DNA from: Chrysomallon squamiferum
Taxonomy: Eukaryota > Mollusca > Gastropoda > Neomphalida > Peltospiridae
Reading direction: 5' to 3'
NCBI GenBank assembly: GCA_012295275.1
Contig: CM022671.1
Span: forward strand, 31,478,750 to 31,533,749
DNA length: 55,000 bases
This document shows, one piece after another, positions 12,096 to 23,200 of the stretch. The notes below the pieces were generated by a model. That model worked only from the letters and a program-made list of their open reading frames with translations, was not told the DNA's origin and did no database searches. Position 1 is the stretch's first letter. Every line of letters starts with the position of its first letter. The translations under genes were made by a program, and so were the position numbers.

Positions 12096-12126
12096 CGGGG
12101 GGGGGGGGTGGGGGGCGGTGGGGCGG
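12096..12126 (+). other. G-quadruplex-prone G run
   Basis: Ten consecutive G, then TGGGGGGCGGTGGGGCGG. At least four runs of three or more G lie within 31 bases, which fits an intramolecular G-quadruplex. Confidence 0.6.
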
Positions 12127-12179
12127 CCTAGCGACGTAATTATTCAAAATGAGATTTGTTAACGTATAAATGCATTTAT

Positions 12180-12480
12180 TTAAAACTGGTTAGAAGGTGC
12201 GTCGGGTGCACACAAACCTCGCACTGGATTTTGCGCGTTCATTTGCGAGTTAGCAAGAATCCACGTCTGAAAACGGCTCGGAAATTGAGGCGTAAAGTGG
12301 GTCATTGCGTTTTGCGGTCTCCGGCCCAGCCGCATACTGGAATATCTCATTTGCATATATGATAATTAGCATAAGCGTATCATTTCCGAGTACTGCCTGG
12401 TGTCTCCTATGGGTTTGTCTTTAGCTGTCACATAAAAATATTATTGTTTATGTTGTGTTTGATTAGTGTGTCTGACAGAT
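12180..12480. promoter_or_regulatory. Repeat-free GC-richer island with octamer and homeodomain words
   Basis: About 300 bp without microsatellites and with many CpG, between a G-run and a (CT)n tract. It has the POU octamer ATTTGCAT at 12349-12356 and a TAATTA core at 12363-12368, seven bases apart, as in composite POU/homeodomain enhancers. No exon is evident. A role as an enhancer is inference. Confidence 0.3.
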
Positions 12481-12586
12481 GAGGATAGGTACGAACAGAC
12501 GAGCAAGGGGCAGAATTAGAATAAAATTGGGTAGGGTAATATCTGTTTGTGTCTGTGAGAATCTCTCTCTCTCATTTTCTTCCGTG

Positions 12587-12588
<2 letters not shown>

Positions 12589-12678
<90 letters not shown>
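12589..12678 (+). repeat. (TC)n tract 5
   Basis: 90 bp of uninterrupted TC; a shorter TC run sits at 12561-12573. Confidence 0.95.
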
Positions 12679-12682
<4 letters not shown>

Positions 12683-12689
12683 TACGTGA

Positions 12690-13229
12690 CTTTGCCACCC
12701 ACGGACCTAATCATCAGTCATTTCTGAACTATTCTCGAAACCTGAACAAGTTCCTATCACTAGTGAGTCAACAGTCGTACAGTTCCCTATTCTGACCCTC
12801 TCATGAAGGTTGAAGAAATCCTCACACACACCCCCAGTCTCATTCTGCTTCATCTTCTGTCTGAACTCGTTCTTCGAATATCTTCTAAACATCAACACTT
12901 CACTCTGCTAAAATGAATCCTCGGTCATTTAGTCACCCGATAGATCGGAACTCATCGTTCCAGAATTATATCGTCAAATATTCACCTTTCAGTCACCCAG
13001 TCACCCACTCACCCACCCGCTTGTGGAAAAATCTTCCCATCGTGTTTTCACATACCTACATATATAACGAAAACATCTTTGAAATGCTGGAAATAGTTTG
13101 TTCATCATAAATGATCACCAACCATAAATAAATGCAATCAAAATATGATAAATGAAATATAATTTTTTTAAAATTTTTCCTAAATTTATTTAACATGACC
13201 TCGTTTTTGACTCGGCATAAGAATTCTAT

Positions 13230-13230
<1 letters not shown>
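12690..13230. other. Unique sequence, no gene recognised
   Basis: Repeat-poor 500 bp. Short frames exist on both strands (for example 63 codons on the minus strand, 12707-12898) but show no domain, signal peptide or splice context. A short CACCCA-like repeat lies at 12990-13020. Confidence 0.5.

Positions 13231-13231
<1 letters not shown>

Positions 13232-13264
<33 letters not shown>
13232..13264 (+). repeat. Poly-T run (33)
   Basis: 33 uninterrupted T. Confidence 0.95.
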
Positions 13265-13267
<3 letters not shown>

Positions 13268-14037
13268 AATTAGATTACGTATAATTGAAAGTAACGTATT
13301 TATTAACAGTTTAATGTCGGCTGATTCGACGGTTTGGTATTTTAACAACATTTTTCCGAGATCTTTTTCTTGACAATGATGCATGGAGACGGTATGTAAA
13401 CAAGGAACAATCGTCTGTACTACAAAAATAATAAATAATAATAATAATAATAAATAATCAGAAAAAAAAAAAAAAACATTTACGAAAACAAAATATGTGT
13501 TTATCACAGAAGACGTCACGAAATAGACATTGTAATTTATAACCTATTTTGTTTATTTATTTTTTTTTTTGTTTGTTTGTTTGTTAAATGTGATTTTTTA
13601 TTTTAATTTTAATGCAACTATATTTTAACACAGTTCATTTTTTTTATTATTTGACAATTAATTACGACGACGATGGCAACAAAAAAATAAATAAAAAAAA
13701 AAAAAAACACGAAAATAACAGCTACAAAAACAGTAGCAAAAGCAATAACAAAAATAATAATAGTAATAGTAGTACTAAATAACAACAAGAACGAAATAAA
13801 TAAAAATAAATTAATTTTTTCAAAGATTAAGATATATTTATTTTATTAACGTTGAATAATTCTTCAGAATTTTTGTTAAAAAAAATTAAATAAATGATCC
13901 ATTTAAAGCAGCAACATTCTACTTCTTCTTCTTCAAGCTATTATTAATAGTGATAGTAGTTATCATCGTAGTACTAATAGTGATGACATAAAGTCCTATC
14001 TCCTAAACTTTAACCAGTGCTGCTGTCGTCAATATGG

Positions 14038-14280
14038 CAACTACTACCAGTACTGCAACAACAACAACAACAACAACTACTACTACTACTAATAATAATA
14101 ACGACTGTTACCATTTCTATTACTACTACCGACTTTTACTACTACTACTACTTTTACTACTTTTATTACTACAGCCACTAATACTAATTCTGTTACTACT
14201 ACTACTACTACTACTAGTTCTAGTATTACTACTACTATTTCTGTTGCAACAACAAGGACTCGTATTACTGGTGCAACTGC
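14038..14280 (+). repeat. Degenerate (ACT)n/(ACA)n triplet region
   Basis: About 240 bp of ACT, ACA and AAT triplets with substitutions. The continuous frame reads mostly Thr, Tyr or Leu depending on phase, which marks it as repeat translation. Confidence 0.8.
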
Positions 14281-14969
14281 AGAAAATAAAAATCATCTGA
14301 GCAAGAACTAATTTACGCTATTTTGCCTAAGTTTTGTTTTTGAGTGACCAATTTTTAATTATTTTGTCCTGTTACAAAAAAGTCCTCACACATTTTTTTT
14401 TTTCACCCCACTACACTTGTCGATGGATCTGCCCTAACTTAATGTAGAGTTTTGAGGAAATCCTATCCAAAAACTACCTTTTAAAAATAGCCTAACAAGG
14501 AAACAACAGTGCTATATATATATATCTACATATAATTTTTAGCAAAAGCTATAACCTTTTTATTTTTATTTTATTATATTTTTTTACAATCTCCACTAAA
14601 ACAAATTTGAATAAATTAAGTATTTATAAATTAATTACACGTCTCTGTAACTTTAAAATATTTAGAAATGATTTTGTATAAATTAGCTATTAATAAATAT
14701 CTTACAGATACGAAAATAAAATACCGGGTGGTTTATTGAAAGCGCGTTATAAAACTGTAATTATTTGACACAGTCAAGCTGGGTAAAGGGCTGAAAGGAT
14801 GCGTGAACTAAAGTTAGGATATTTCAGCTGGGAACGTTATATAACAGCGGTACGCTGCATACACGGTTGTGGGAAAACCGAGGTAACAACTGACAGAGAA
14901 ATAGAGAAAATGTGTCACGAGATTAGAAGAAACTCCGTTACTCATTTTTGTTAGTTTTACTAACACTGA

Positions 14970-15008
14970 TATACCACCACTACTACTACTACCACCACCA
15001 CCACCACC

Positions 15009-15043
<35 letters not shown>

Positions 15044-15575
15044 CACCACCACCACACTACTACCACCACCACCACCACTACTACTACTACTACTGTTACA
15101 GTTGCTGCTGCTATTAGTTCTACATTCTTAATGCTGCTGATACTACTATGACTGCTGCTATTACTGCTACCTCCACCTCAGCTACTGCTTCTACTATTAT
15201 TACAACAACAACTACTACTACTATTACTACTTCTACTACTACGGCCGCTGCTGTTATTATTTTTTCCACTTTACTACTGTTACAATAGCTACTACTGGTA
15301 CTACTGCTACAACTGCTGCTGCAGCCACTACTACTACGACTGCTGTTGCTGCTACGACTACCACTAGTACTTCAACACCGCCATTTCACTTTTAAAACAA
15401 CTACTACTGTTTTATTACTATCACCAATACTACCGCTCCAGCTTTTACTACTACTATCTCTATTGCTGTCACTCTGTTACTATAACCATTACCGCCTCCA
15501 CTTCTACTACTATTAAACTACTACTACTACAACAACAACAACTACTACTACTACTAAAGAACTACTGCTGCAACT
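14970..15575 (+). repeat. Long degenerate (ACT)/(ACC)/(CTG)n triplet region
   Basis: About 600 bp in which nearly every triplet is ACT, ACC, GCT or a one-base variant. The purest part is 14985-15090. Triplet phase shifts several times, which is unlike a coding low-complexity domain. Confidence 0.85.
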
Positions 15576-15599
15576 ACTGCTTCTACACAGCTTGGGAAT

Positions 15600-16165
15600 T
15601 ATGCAGTGGAGAAAGGAACTGTTCTTCAATCAGTTATAAATATGCATGATACCCTGAAACGCTGAAGCAGTAAGAGATGATATTATATTTCATATTATTA
15701 TCTTGATATCTGTATATCGTGAGCTACATCGACCACAAATGACGTCAACGAAGAGGTTTAAAGTCTGCTACAGCAGCTGCCAATGTCTACCGTTATCTTC
15801 TCTGGCCGTTATACTATTAATATCAGATACGTTGCGTTTTAGAAAGTTGCTAATAATAACAATGACGACGATGATGATATGGATGATGATAATGATGATG
15901 TATTTGGTGATGAAAATGATGATGTGGACGGTATTTGCTGGTGTTGCTACGTCTTTAGAGTTAAGTCATGGTTGTCGGATAAATACTCCTAGGAATACAC
16001 TTAGGTCTGTTTCCCGTTCCAGTTCGGCTCCATGTTTTTCCTTTATGGAAATATGTATTAAAACAAATCCAGTGCTGTTAATTAATAACAATATCCAATA
16101 GAGTGAAACAAATAGCATTAAAATGTAAATAAATAAATAAACAAATAAATAAATAAATGATGATG

Positions 16166-16199
<34 letters not shown>

Positions 16200-16369
16200 T
16201 AACAATAACAATAATAATAAAAGACAAAACAAAGGCCAGTGACTTACAAATACGTGTGGAAATGGATTTGTTGCATGTTTTATTATTTAATTTTTATCCT
16301 CACGTCAGTAATTTCTGCGGCTAGGTTTCTTTAGTAATCGTATTTGTTTTTCATCATCATTAATTATTA

Positions 16370-16408
<39 letters not shown>

Positions 16409-16440
16409 TTTGTTATTGTTATTTCACAATTACGTCACGG
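15600..16440. other. Gene-free interval
   Basis: Unique sequence to 15850, then GAT/GATA-rich sequence and (AAAT)n, (GAT)n, (AAT)n at 16128-16215, and (TTA)n at 16371-16405. The 132-codon frame at 15703-16101 includes a Met-rich ATG-ATG repeat and has no recognisable fold. Confidence 0.55.
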
Positions 16441-16850
16441 TTTACGCACGAACTGAAATTAGCCGAGTGATAAATCTGCTCTTCCCACACCTCCTCACAA
16501 TGGACCTGGAACGGAAGTGGTTTTCTTTCACCGACGCTCGCCTGCCTGCCATTAACAAACAAATCTGTTATCTGAGCGATTTACCAAACGTATCGCGTTA
16601 TTATCAGCCATCTTGCTTTTGGGATGGCGAAATAATTTGTCAGACTAAGTAACGTTTATCGTGCCGTCTGCTGGCCACGCGCCGGATCTGTTTTTGTCTT
16701 TTGGTCATGCGCAGCGTGTTGCAACTGATGTTATCGCCCCTTATCTGCCGGTGTATACGTTTTTTATCTCCACGTTTTGCTCTCGTTATTCGCGCCTAGC
16801 GCCGCCACTGTACTGTAATTCTTTCTTTCCTTGAATGCAGGTAGTGCTGT
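16440..16850. promoter_or_regulatory. GC-richer repeat-free island
   Basis: About 400 bp with ordinary complexity and many CpG. Words include a CRE-like ACGTCACG near 16433-16440, CCATCTTG (YY1-like), TGCGCA (NRF1 half) and CTGCTGGCCAC. No exon is supported. It is a candidate regulatory or conserved non-coding element. Confidence 0.3.
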
Positions 16851-17040
16851 GCATTCTTGCGTGGAAAGAGGAAGATTTTATTATTATTGTTAGTAGTAGT
16901 AGTATTAGTATTATTTTTTTATTTTTTATTTTTTATTTTTTTTTAAAAGCTGTTTTGTTGTTTTGCAAAGATGTTACTAGCGATCGGAAAATCGTGATTA
17001 TACTAGGAGTAGCGTATGCGTTAGAATTTATTTTTAAATC

Positions 17041-17041
17041 A

Positions 17042-17072
<31 letters not shown>
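17041..17072 (+). repeat. (AAT)n tract
   Basis: Pure AAT run followed by GAT/GAA/GAG triplets. Confidence 0.9.
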
Positions 17073-17074
<2 letters not shown>

Positions 17075-17189
17075 GATAATGATGATGAAGAAGAGGAGAA
17101 ATAAAATAATGAATAAGAAAAAAGAATCTCATTATTTTCTGATTTCGTGAGATTGTCTTTTTCTGTTTCTCTGTTCAAAACTGGAAACA

Positions 17190-17289
<100 letters not shown>

Positions 17290-17517
17290 CTGTTTTATAG
17301 ACTGCATTCATTATCCTTGTTTTTCAACAAATGCATTAATTCTACCAAACATGTATTTGTACTACGAAACACTAATTCACGAACAAAGTATTGCTTACAT
17401 CAACACTTACTAAATAATCAGATCTAATTTTTTGGTGAAAACCTCACAGTCTGTCTACACCTAGTTTGTTAGTAAACATGTCTAACATTTAATTAACGGA
17501 AATTTAACCAATCATAA

Positions 17518-17579
17518 CCGGAAGTTACTGGCGTCACGTGATCATGTCTACAAAATGCGTCTAGTTTAACAAGACTACG
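17518..17579. promoter_or_regulatory. ETS / E-box / CAAGACTACG cluster A
   Basis: CCGGAAGT (ETS core) at 17518-17525, GTCACGTGATC (E-box) at 17533-17543 and CAAGACTACG at 17570-17579. The same three words recur at 21.0 kb in another order and orientation. It lies 75 bp from a CTCF-like site. Confidence 0.4.
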
Positions 17580-17639
17580 CAGATAAGACAGAACGAAAAC
17601 TGGCTCGAGTGAGCCCTCTTTAAATGAAGATGTACTTTT

Positions 17640-17960
17640 TAATTATCACGTTCGCCACCAGGGGGCGCTGGTGGCATTGTTGCAATTAGATGCAATCTGA
17701 TACGAACACAGGAAATAACAAAGGTGTACAGTGTAGGAGCTCCTGGGATAGAGAAACAAGAGGAATCTAGTATGTTCTGGAAGGTGTTTGTAGCGTTCAC
17801 GGTAATTATGTCGCCAACGTGAACGCTGCATGCGGGGACGCAACGACGTGCCGAGAGCGTCGAAGGAGAGGCAGAAGGGTCATTACGTTTAAAGCCGGTA
17901 GACAGTGAGTTCGTTCCTCGGAAAGGGATCAAGGGTCAGAGTTGATTGTGCGATATCAGA
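17640..17960. other. CpG-containing unique island around the CTCF-like site
   Basis: Repeat-free sequence rich in CpG. A 97-codon frame runs on the minus strand (17932 to 17639) but has no domain I recognise, and the composition fits regulatory DNA as well. I do not call it a gene. Confidence 0.4.
17654..17675 (+). promoter_or_regulatory. CTCF-like site within a palindrome
   Basis: CCACCAGGGGGCGCTG at 17655-17670 fits the bilaterian CTCF core (CCAnnAGGnGGCGC). The wider 22 bp form an inverted repeat, GCCACCAG / CTGGTGGC, around GGGGCG. CTCF is known across Bilateria including molluscs. Occupancy here is inference. Confidence 0.5.
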
Positions 17961-18041
17961 CGCCACATCGCCTGACAGTAATTAGTATTATTTGTAAAAC
18001 AGTTTGTTGTGTGTGTGTCTGGAATCACGTAATTTAATATT

Positions 18042-18073
<32 letters not shown>
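18042..18073 (+). repeat. (TAA)n tract
   Basis: Pure TAA triplets. Confidence 0.9.
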
Positions 18074-18074
<1 letters not shown>

Positions 18075-18228
18075 CTGAACTAGAGATAGTGCTATAAGAT
18101 ACATTTAAATATCTATAAAAATTAGATAAACTCACACAAACACGTATGTACACACACAACCATGAAACTCCTCAAACCTCACCCTAAATAAACCCACCAA
18201 AAAACAAAATAAAATCGTTTTCTTTTGC

Positions 18229-18261
<33 letters not shown>

Positions 18262-18358
18262 AATAAAACAAAACAAAACAAAAATTAAGTAAAAGCCTTT
18301 AAAATTCTGGGGTTTTTTTTGGCATTTATTTATCATAACTTTATAATATTACTGGTTT

Positions 18359-18398
18359 TCTTTTTCTTCTTCTTCTTCTTCTTCTTCTTCTTCTTCTT

Positions 18399-18429
<31 letters not shown>

Positions 18430-18468
18430 TTATTATTATTATTATTATTGTTATTATTATTATTATTA
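18359..18468 (+). repeat. (TTC)n then (TTA)n tract
   Basis: About 68 bp of TTC followed by TTA. The TTC part is a polypurine/polypyrimidine mirror repeat like that of expanded GAA loci. Confidence 0.93.
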
Positions 18469-18544
18469 TTACTGTTTGACATGCACACATTTGATTAGAC
18501 TTTGAACATAGATAAACTCGAACAACCAACTTGAACAGAGGGCA

Positions 18545-18640
18545 AAGTCCTGACAGTCTTCCAAAAAGTCACTGTAACTGTCGAAATTCGATCCAGGAAC
18601 CTCATGACCCGCACTTAGGAACACAGCTACCAAAATATTT
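18545..18640 (-). mobile_element. Possible tRNA-derived SINE head
   Basis: On the minus strand an A-box-like TAGCTGTGTTCC (18618-18629) is followed about 24 bases later by GGATCGAATTTC (18583-18594), close to the Pol III B-box GGTTCGAATCC. Between them is GTGCGGGTCATGAGG, which resembles a tRNA anticodon arm region in many invertebrate SINEs. No intact cloverleaf is claimed. Confidence 0.3.
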
Positions 18641-18924
18641 GTAAATAAGGAATGACTGTATCGTCGTGTCTTTTATATTATTTATTGCTTGTGGCTGTTA
18701 GACTTAAATTCAGTGAAAATAATCTATTGTTAAAGATTTGTCGCTGTGTATAACAGAAGAATTAGTGTACATCGGTAGACGTCAGATATTATTTTCTTAC
18801 CATCAGCAGCAACTGCGTTACCACAATATTACTTTAATAAACACGACCACGACGACAACGACCAATAAGAATAGCAATAATGATGACGATGATGACCATA
18901 ATGCAATATAAGGAAAAGGCAAAT

Positions 18925-19001
18925 GATGATGTTGATGTTGATGTTGATGATGATGATGATGATGATGATAATAATAGCAAAAGAAAACGTTTTATATTTT
19001 A

Positions 19002-19051
<50 letters not shown>
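18925..19051 (+). repeat. (GAT)n then (TTA)n tracts
   Basis: GATGTT/GATGAT at 18925-18974 and (ATT)n at 19009-19047, separated by unique bases. Confidence 0.88.
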
Positions 19052-19107
19052 TTTATAAATAAAAAAATGGTGAAAAAGAAGAAGAATAACAATGTCGACA
19101 TGATAAT

Positions 19108-19110
<3 letters not shown>

Positions 19111-19178
<68 letters not shown>
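19111..19178 (+). repeat. (GA)n tract 7
   Basis: 68 bp of uninterrupted GA. Confidence 0.95.
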
Positions 19179-19179
<1 letters not shown>

Positions 19180-19181
<2 letters not shown>

Positions 19182-20019
19182 ATGAACACGAATCACAAAG
19201 CCAATATACGCTTAAGACCTTAACACAACAGTATTTAGTGACATATAACTGTTCTTACGTGTCAGGCGGTAATATTGGCAGCCACCCATCACCCTGATAT
19301 CACGGGTGGTTTAACACTCGGTCGTGTGAAAATCCATCCGAGAATCGAAAAAAAAAAAAAGAGAGAAAAAAAACACAACTATTTATCGATACTGACGATG
19401 TTTGGACTCAACCGTTTAGAAAGGGACATAAATCTTGAAAAGGTCTTACAGGGGTGTTAAATGACATTTGCCGATTAACGCCGAGCAAAACGATGGATAT
19501 ATATTACCAGTGACATTGTAGCCGTGATTCTGAGAAAAATAATATTCCCCCAAAAGAGTAAATCTGTTTTATTCGAGGCAACGTGAAAAGAGCGTATAAA
19601 ATCGTTTGATTCTGATGTACAGATATGAAAAATAAAAGACGTTTGAAATCGGAGAGTAAAAAATAAATCAAAACGAGACTTCGATGAATCAGTCGTGGTG
19701 TTTTTTTTCTCTCTCTTCCTTTGTTCGTTCGTGTTACCGTGCAAGTTTTAATGTCTTTTAAATGTGCGTGCTCCGACGCTTTATGCTCAAAAACCAAACA
19801 CCTACCGAAAAGGCGAAAGTAACAACACAGCTGAAGAGAAATTGTCCTAAGAACTATAAAGGAGAGCGTTGTATTACCGATAAGATCCTATCTCCGCTTG
19901 TTATCAAGGGTAGTGTTTGAGAAACAAAACGTTCAGTTTTGGTGAATTTTCTTCTATGTGAACATTTCACTGCTATTTTCTCAGCTCAAACGTCAATCTT
20001 TCTCTTTCTATCCGTCTCA

Positions 20020-20062
<43 letters not shown>

Positions 20063-20460
20063 TAATAATAATAACTGTTATTACTGTCTGTTTTTTCTTT
20101 TTCTGTTTTTTTTTTTTTCTCTGTTAATTATTATAATTAGTATTGATGTTGCTGTTAGAAAATAAAAACTATTACAAATTAAATGATAAAGAAGTAAAAA
20201 TAAAACATAAAAGTATTAAGATTAAGTCGAAAGCGAAGACAGTTCGTAAAGAAGACGACGTTTTGTTTGGAATTAGACATTCTGAAACTTGTGTAAATAC
20301 AAAAATCATTAGTTAAACTGTAGAGAAAGAAAAAAACAATTAGAGACAATAGCACTTCAACATTTGGAAAAGTTCAAATCAGGAATTTGCACATGCGGAG
20401 AACGTCAGCTATTACTTTGACCCAATGACACCATTAGAAAAGTAACCAAAATATTGACAC
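19180..20460. other. Mostly unique sequence, no gene recognised
   Basis: Moderately complex DNA with poly-A at 19349-19360 and (TAA)n at 20022-20075. Short frames on both strands at 19475-19797 have no domain and overlap each other. No splice-bracketed exon found. Confidence 0.5.
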
Positions 20461-20466
20461 TCTGAA

Positions 20467-20642
20467 TGGCAAGACTACGTATTCCTGGCAAAAGATTTCC
20501 TCCAAAATGCCAACGAACGTAGAAAAGGCGAGACTAAATTTTCAATCTGGGTCATTGACCTTTTTCTACTCTCTCTGTATATCCTTCGTTCCATCCATCC
20601 CTCTGTCGTTCCTTCGTTACCTTTCCCTATATAGTTGCCCGT

Positions 20643-20735
<93 letters not shown>

Positions 20736-21046
20736 GTGTGTGTGTGTCTCTATGTGATATTTTCTTTCTATCACATTCATTCTTTCTCTCTTTAGCCCAT
20801 CTCTCATTCTGGTTTTCGTCACTTCTTTCCTCTCGTCCTTTACTCTCTCCGTGCTCGATTTTTTTTCACAATTTCGTTCTTCCGATACGCGACATCAGGA
20901 AGAAACTGATTGTACACATATTTGCACACATCATAGTGCAAACGTATTTTGCAGGAAACAAGTAGGTTAGTGTGGGAGGGGGAGTCGGGACAGACCGATA
21001 GAAGTCACGTGATCAATGGTCATAGACGGCTGACGTAGTCTTGCCA
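20467..21046. repeat. 14-bp inverted repeat bracketing 552 bp
   Basis: TGGCAAGACTACGT at 20467-20480 is the exact reverse complement of ACGTAGTCTTGCCA at 21033-21046. A (TC)n tract lies between them. It could be the ends of a MITE-like element, but no target-site duplication is evident and the word also occurs in part at 17570. Confidence 0.35.
20647..20731 (+). repeat. (TC)n tract 8
   Basis: 85 bp of uninterrupted TC then short (TG)n. Confidence 0.95.
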
Positions 21047-21072
21047 GAACGGAGACTGAAAAACCCGGAAGT
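21004..21072. promoter_or_regulatory. E-box / CAAGACTACG / ETS cluster B
   Basis: GTCACGTGATC at 21004-21014, CGTAGTCTTG (reverse of CAAGACTACG) at 21034-21043 and CCGGAAGT at 21065-21072. These are the same words as cluster A 3.5 kb upstream. Confidence 0.4.
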
Positions 21073-21165
21073 CCCCGTGATGGTCAGATTTTTCGATACC
21101 ATCAATATATGAAAGAACATGTATAATTAATTAACTGATTTCTTCTTCTTCTTTTTCTTCTTCTG

Positions 21166-21170
<5 letters not shown>

Positions 21171-21216
<46 letters not shown>
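21171..21216 (+). repeat. (ATT)n tract
   Basis: Pure ATT triplets after (TTC)-rich sequence. Confidence 0.9.
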
Positions 21217-21218
<2 letters not shown>

Positions 21219-21476
21219 TAGTCACCTAATAAATATTGTTCACACAACAGAAATAGAATATTAACACTGGAAGTATTTGTTCCGTTTCTTATTTCTGTTC
21301 GAAAGTTTCCAAATCAACCATTACAGGTGTTTTCATAACCACTTCCTTTTGACAGTAACATTACGTGTTTATTTTTAAACCAGATTATTTCAGTAACGTA
21401 GCTAATTTGACGAAGAACTGTTTCTACGTATTCAGTATATTCAACATTGTAAAAAATAAATTAATGAAGTTAGAAG

Positions 21477-21480
<4 letters not shown>

Positions 21481-21554
<74 letters not shown>
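21481..21554 (+). repeat. (TC)n tract 9
   Basis: 74 bp of uninterrupted TC. Confidence 0.95.
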
Positions 21555-21558
<4 letters not shown>

Positions 21559-21649
21559 AGTCTAAATAATGTATATAACACGGACGTAAATGGTTTTAAA
21601 ATGAGAGAAATTTGAGAAAGAAAGAAAGAAAGAACGTACGCAAACTGTA

Positions 21650-21960
21650 CACATGTACTTTGACGCGGAAGTTACCGAGGTGTGTAACGAACACACACAT
21701 TTTTCTGTCCGCTGCTCCGAAGACTGCTGAGTAAGGCTGCGTGCTGAAACATTTGCTCTCAGACGGGCTAATATTTGCCACAGGAACCGCGTTTGCTAAA
21801 AATCACGTCTTCTTGTTGAACAGTGTCCCGTCTGTGTACCGCTTGTTTAGCCGCAGTTTAACATAGCGGAATAGACTGTTTCCAAACACTTGCGGTGGAA
21901 AAGCGTGGCCCGTTCAAAAGGCGCGGTCCGAAATGACACAGTAACCTAGAAAATGCTGAC
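21650..21960. promoter_or_regulatory. GC-richer repeat-free island
   Basis: About 300 bp with many CpG and no simple repeats, bracketed by (AAAG)n at 21620 and (GAA)n at 21960. No coding exon is evident. Candidate regulatory or conserved element only. Confidence 0.25.
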
Positions 21961-22079
21961 GAAGAAGAAGAAAAAAAAAAAGTAATTGTTATGGAAACGA
22001 AAATGTATCTGTGTACAGTGAAGAGTCTAGAGATGCTCATGTTTGGGTTAAATCAGGAAGAGAAGAATACACATAAAAT

Positions 22080-22100
22080 TATCTATCTATCTATCTATCT
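22080..22100 (+). repeat. (ATCT)n tract
   Basis: Five ATCT units followed by AT alternation. Confidence 0.85.
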
Positions 22101-22732
22101 ATATATATTAATTTTTTATAAAATATTTTTGCATTAATTCACAAAAAAACATTTTCGTACATTCAAATTGAAATTTTGGAGTAAACCATTATAAATAATA
22201 CAGTATGATATTTTAATATTTCATATAAAAAGTCCACAATTTTTTTCAAAAAATGACACACTTCCCCAACAGTGTATAGGAAAAAGTATCGATTTGTTAT
22301 TCATAATAAGGCTGAAAACGTTTCACACAAAAATATGCCTTTATCACTTTAAATAATTACCACTTTCATCATATTGTTATCATCTTTACAAACCATCATT
22401 CTTTTTCTTCTTATCACAAACATCATGACCTCGTCGTCTTATTCATCATCATCATCAACAATGTCACTCTAACTGCCACCTACAACCAAAAACTGAAAGA
22501 TGAATTAAAAAAAAACAAAAAAACAACGTATAAAATATAATATACGTCAGCGACGTGGTGGGATCTTCACAGTTATGATTAACACTGAATGAAACTATAA
22601 AAAGACAATAACAACAATAAGTAAATAAATAAATCAATAAATACATAAAGTAAATACAATAAGTAAATAAAAGTAATAATAATAATAATAATAATAAAAT
22701 GTTTGCTAATCATAAATTCCACAACTAAACAG

Positions 22733-22785
<53 letters not shown>
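22733..22785 (+). repeat. Poly-A run (53)
   Basis: 53 uninterrupted A, preceded by (AAT)n at 22676-22697. The sequence upstream is not recognisable as a retrogene. Confidence 0.95.
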
Positions 22786-22789
<4 letters not shown>

Positions 22790-22984
22790 AAGGAAAAAAG
22801 AAGAAAATTATTTTACATTTAAATTAGTATGAGTCATACAATTAGCGATGAGTCAAGAATGTGACTGCTGACTGGAACAGAGAGACCCTTGTAAACTGCA
22901 GATAAATAAAAAAATTAAAAAAAATTATAATAATAAAATAAAACAATACAGACTTTATCTGCTTTTAACAGACACACTAAATAT

Positions 22985-23200
22985 ATCACCACCTTGCCTC
23001 ACCTAGACCGCCATTGAAAACTGGTACCGGTGTCTGGCACACGGTCATTCTCGGTGATCTTCAAGGCCCCCGTATAAGCCGGAAATAACGTCATCTCAAA
23101 GGAAACTTTAGGATACAGTAATTCTATTGCAATCTTGTGACGTCGTCAACATCAGCCTGATGACGCACTGTCGCCGACGTCTGACATAAAACATTAATCT
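22985..23200. promoter_or_regulatory. Island with clustered CRE-type half sites
   Basis: Repeat-free stretch holding AACGTCATC near 23086, TGACGTCGTCA near 23139, the perfect palindrome CATCAGCCTGATG and TGATGACGCA after it. Several bZIP-type TGACG words lie within about 90 bp. Confidence 0.3.

Noticed and set aside
14948-15580. His/Tyr/Thr-rich frames as a low-complexity protein
   Set aside because: The triplet phase shifts repeatedly and stops occur in every frame within the region.
17639-17932. 97-codon minus-strand frame MIPFRGTNSL...
   Set aside because: No domain, and it overlaps the CTCF-like site. Composition is explained by the CpG-rich island. Kept only as an unclassified island.
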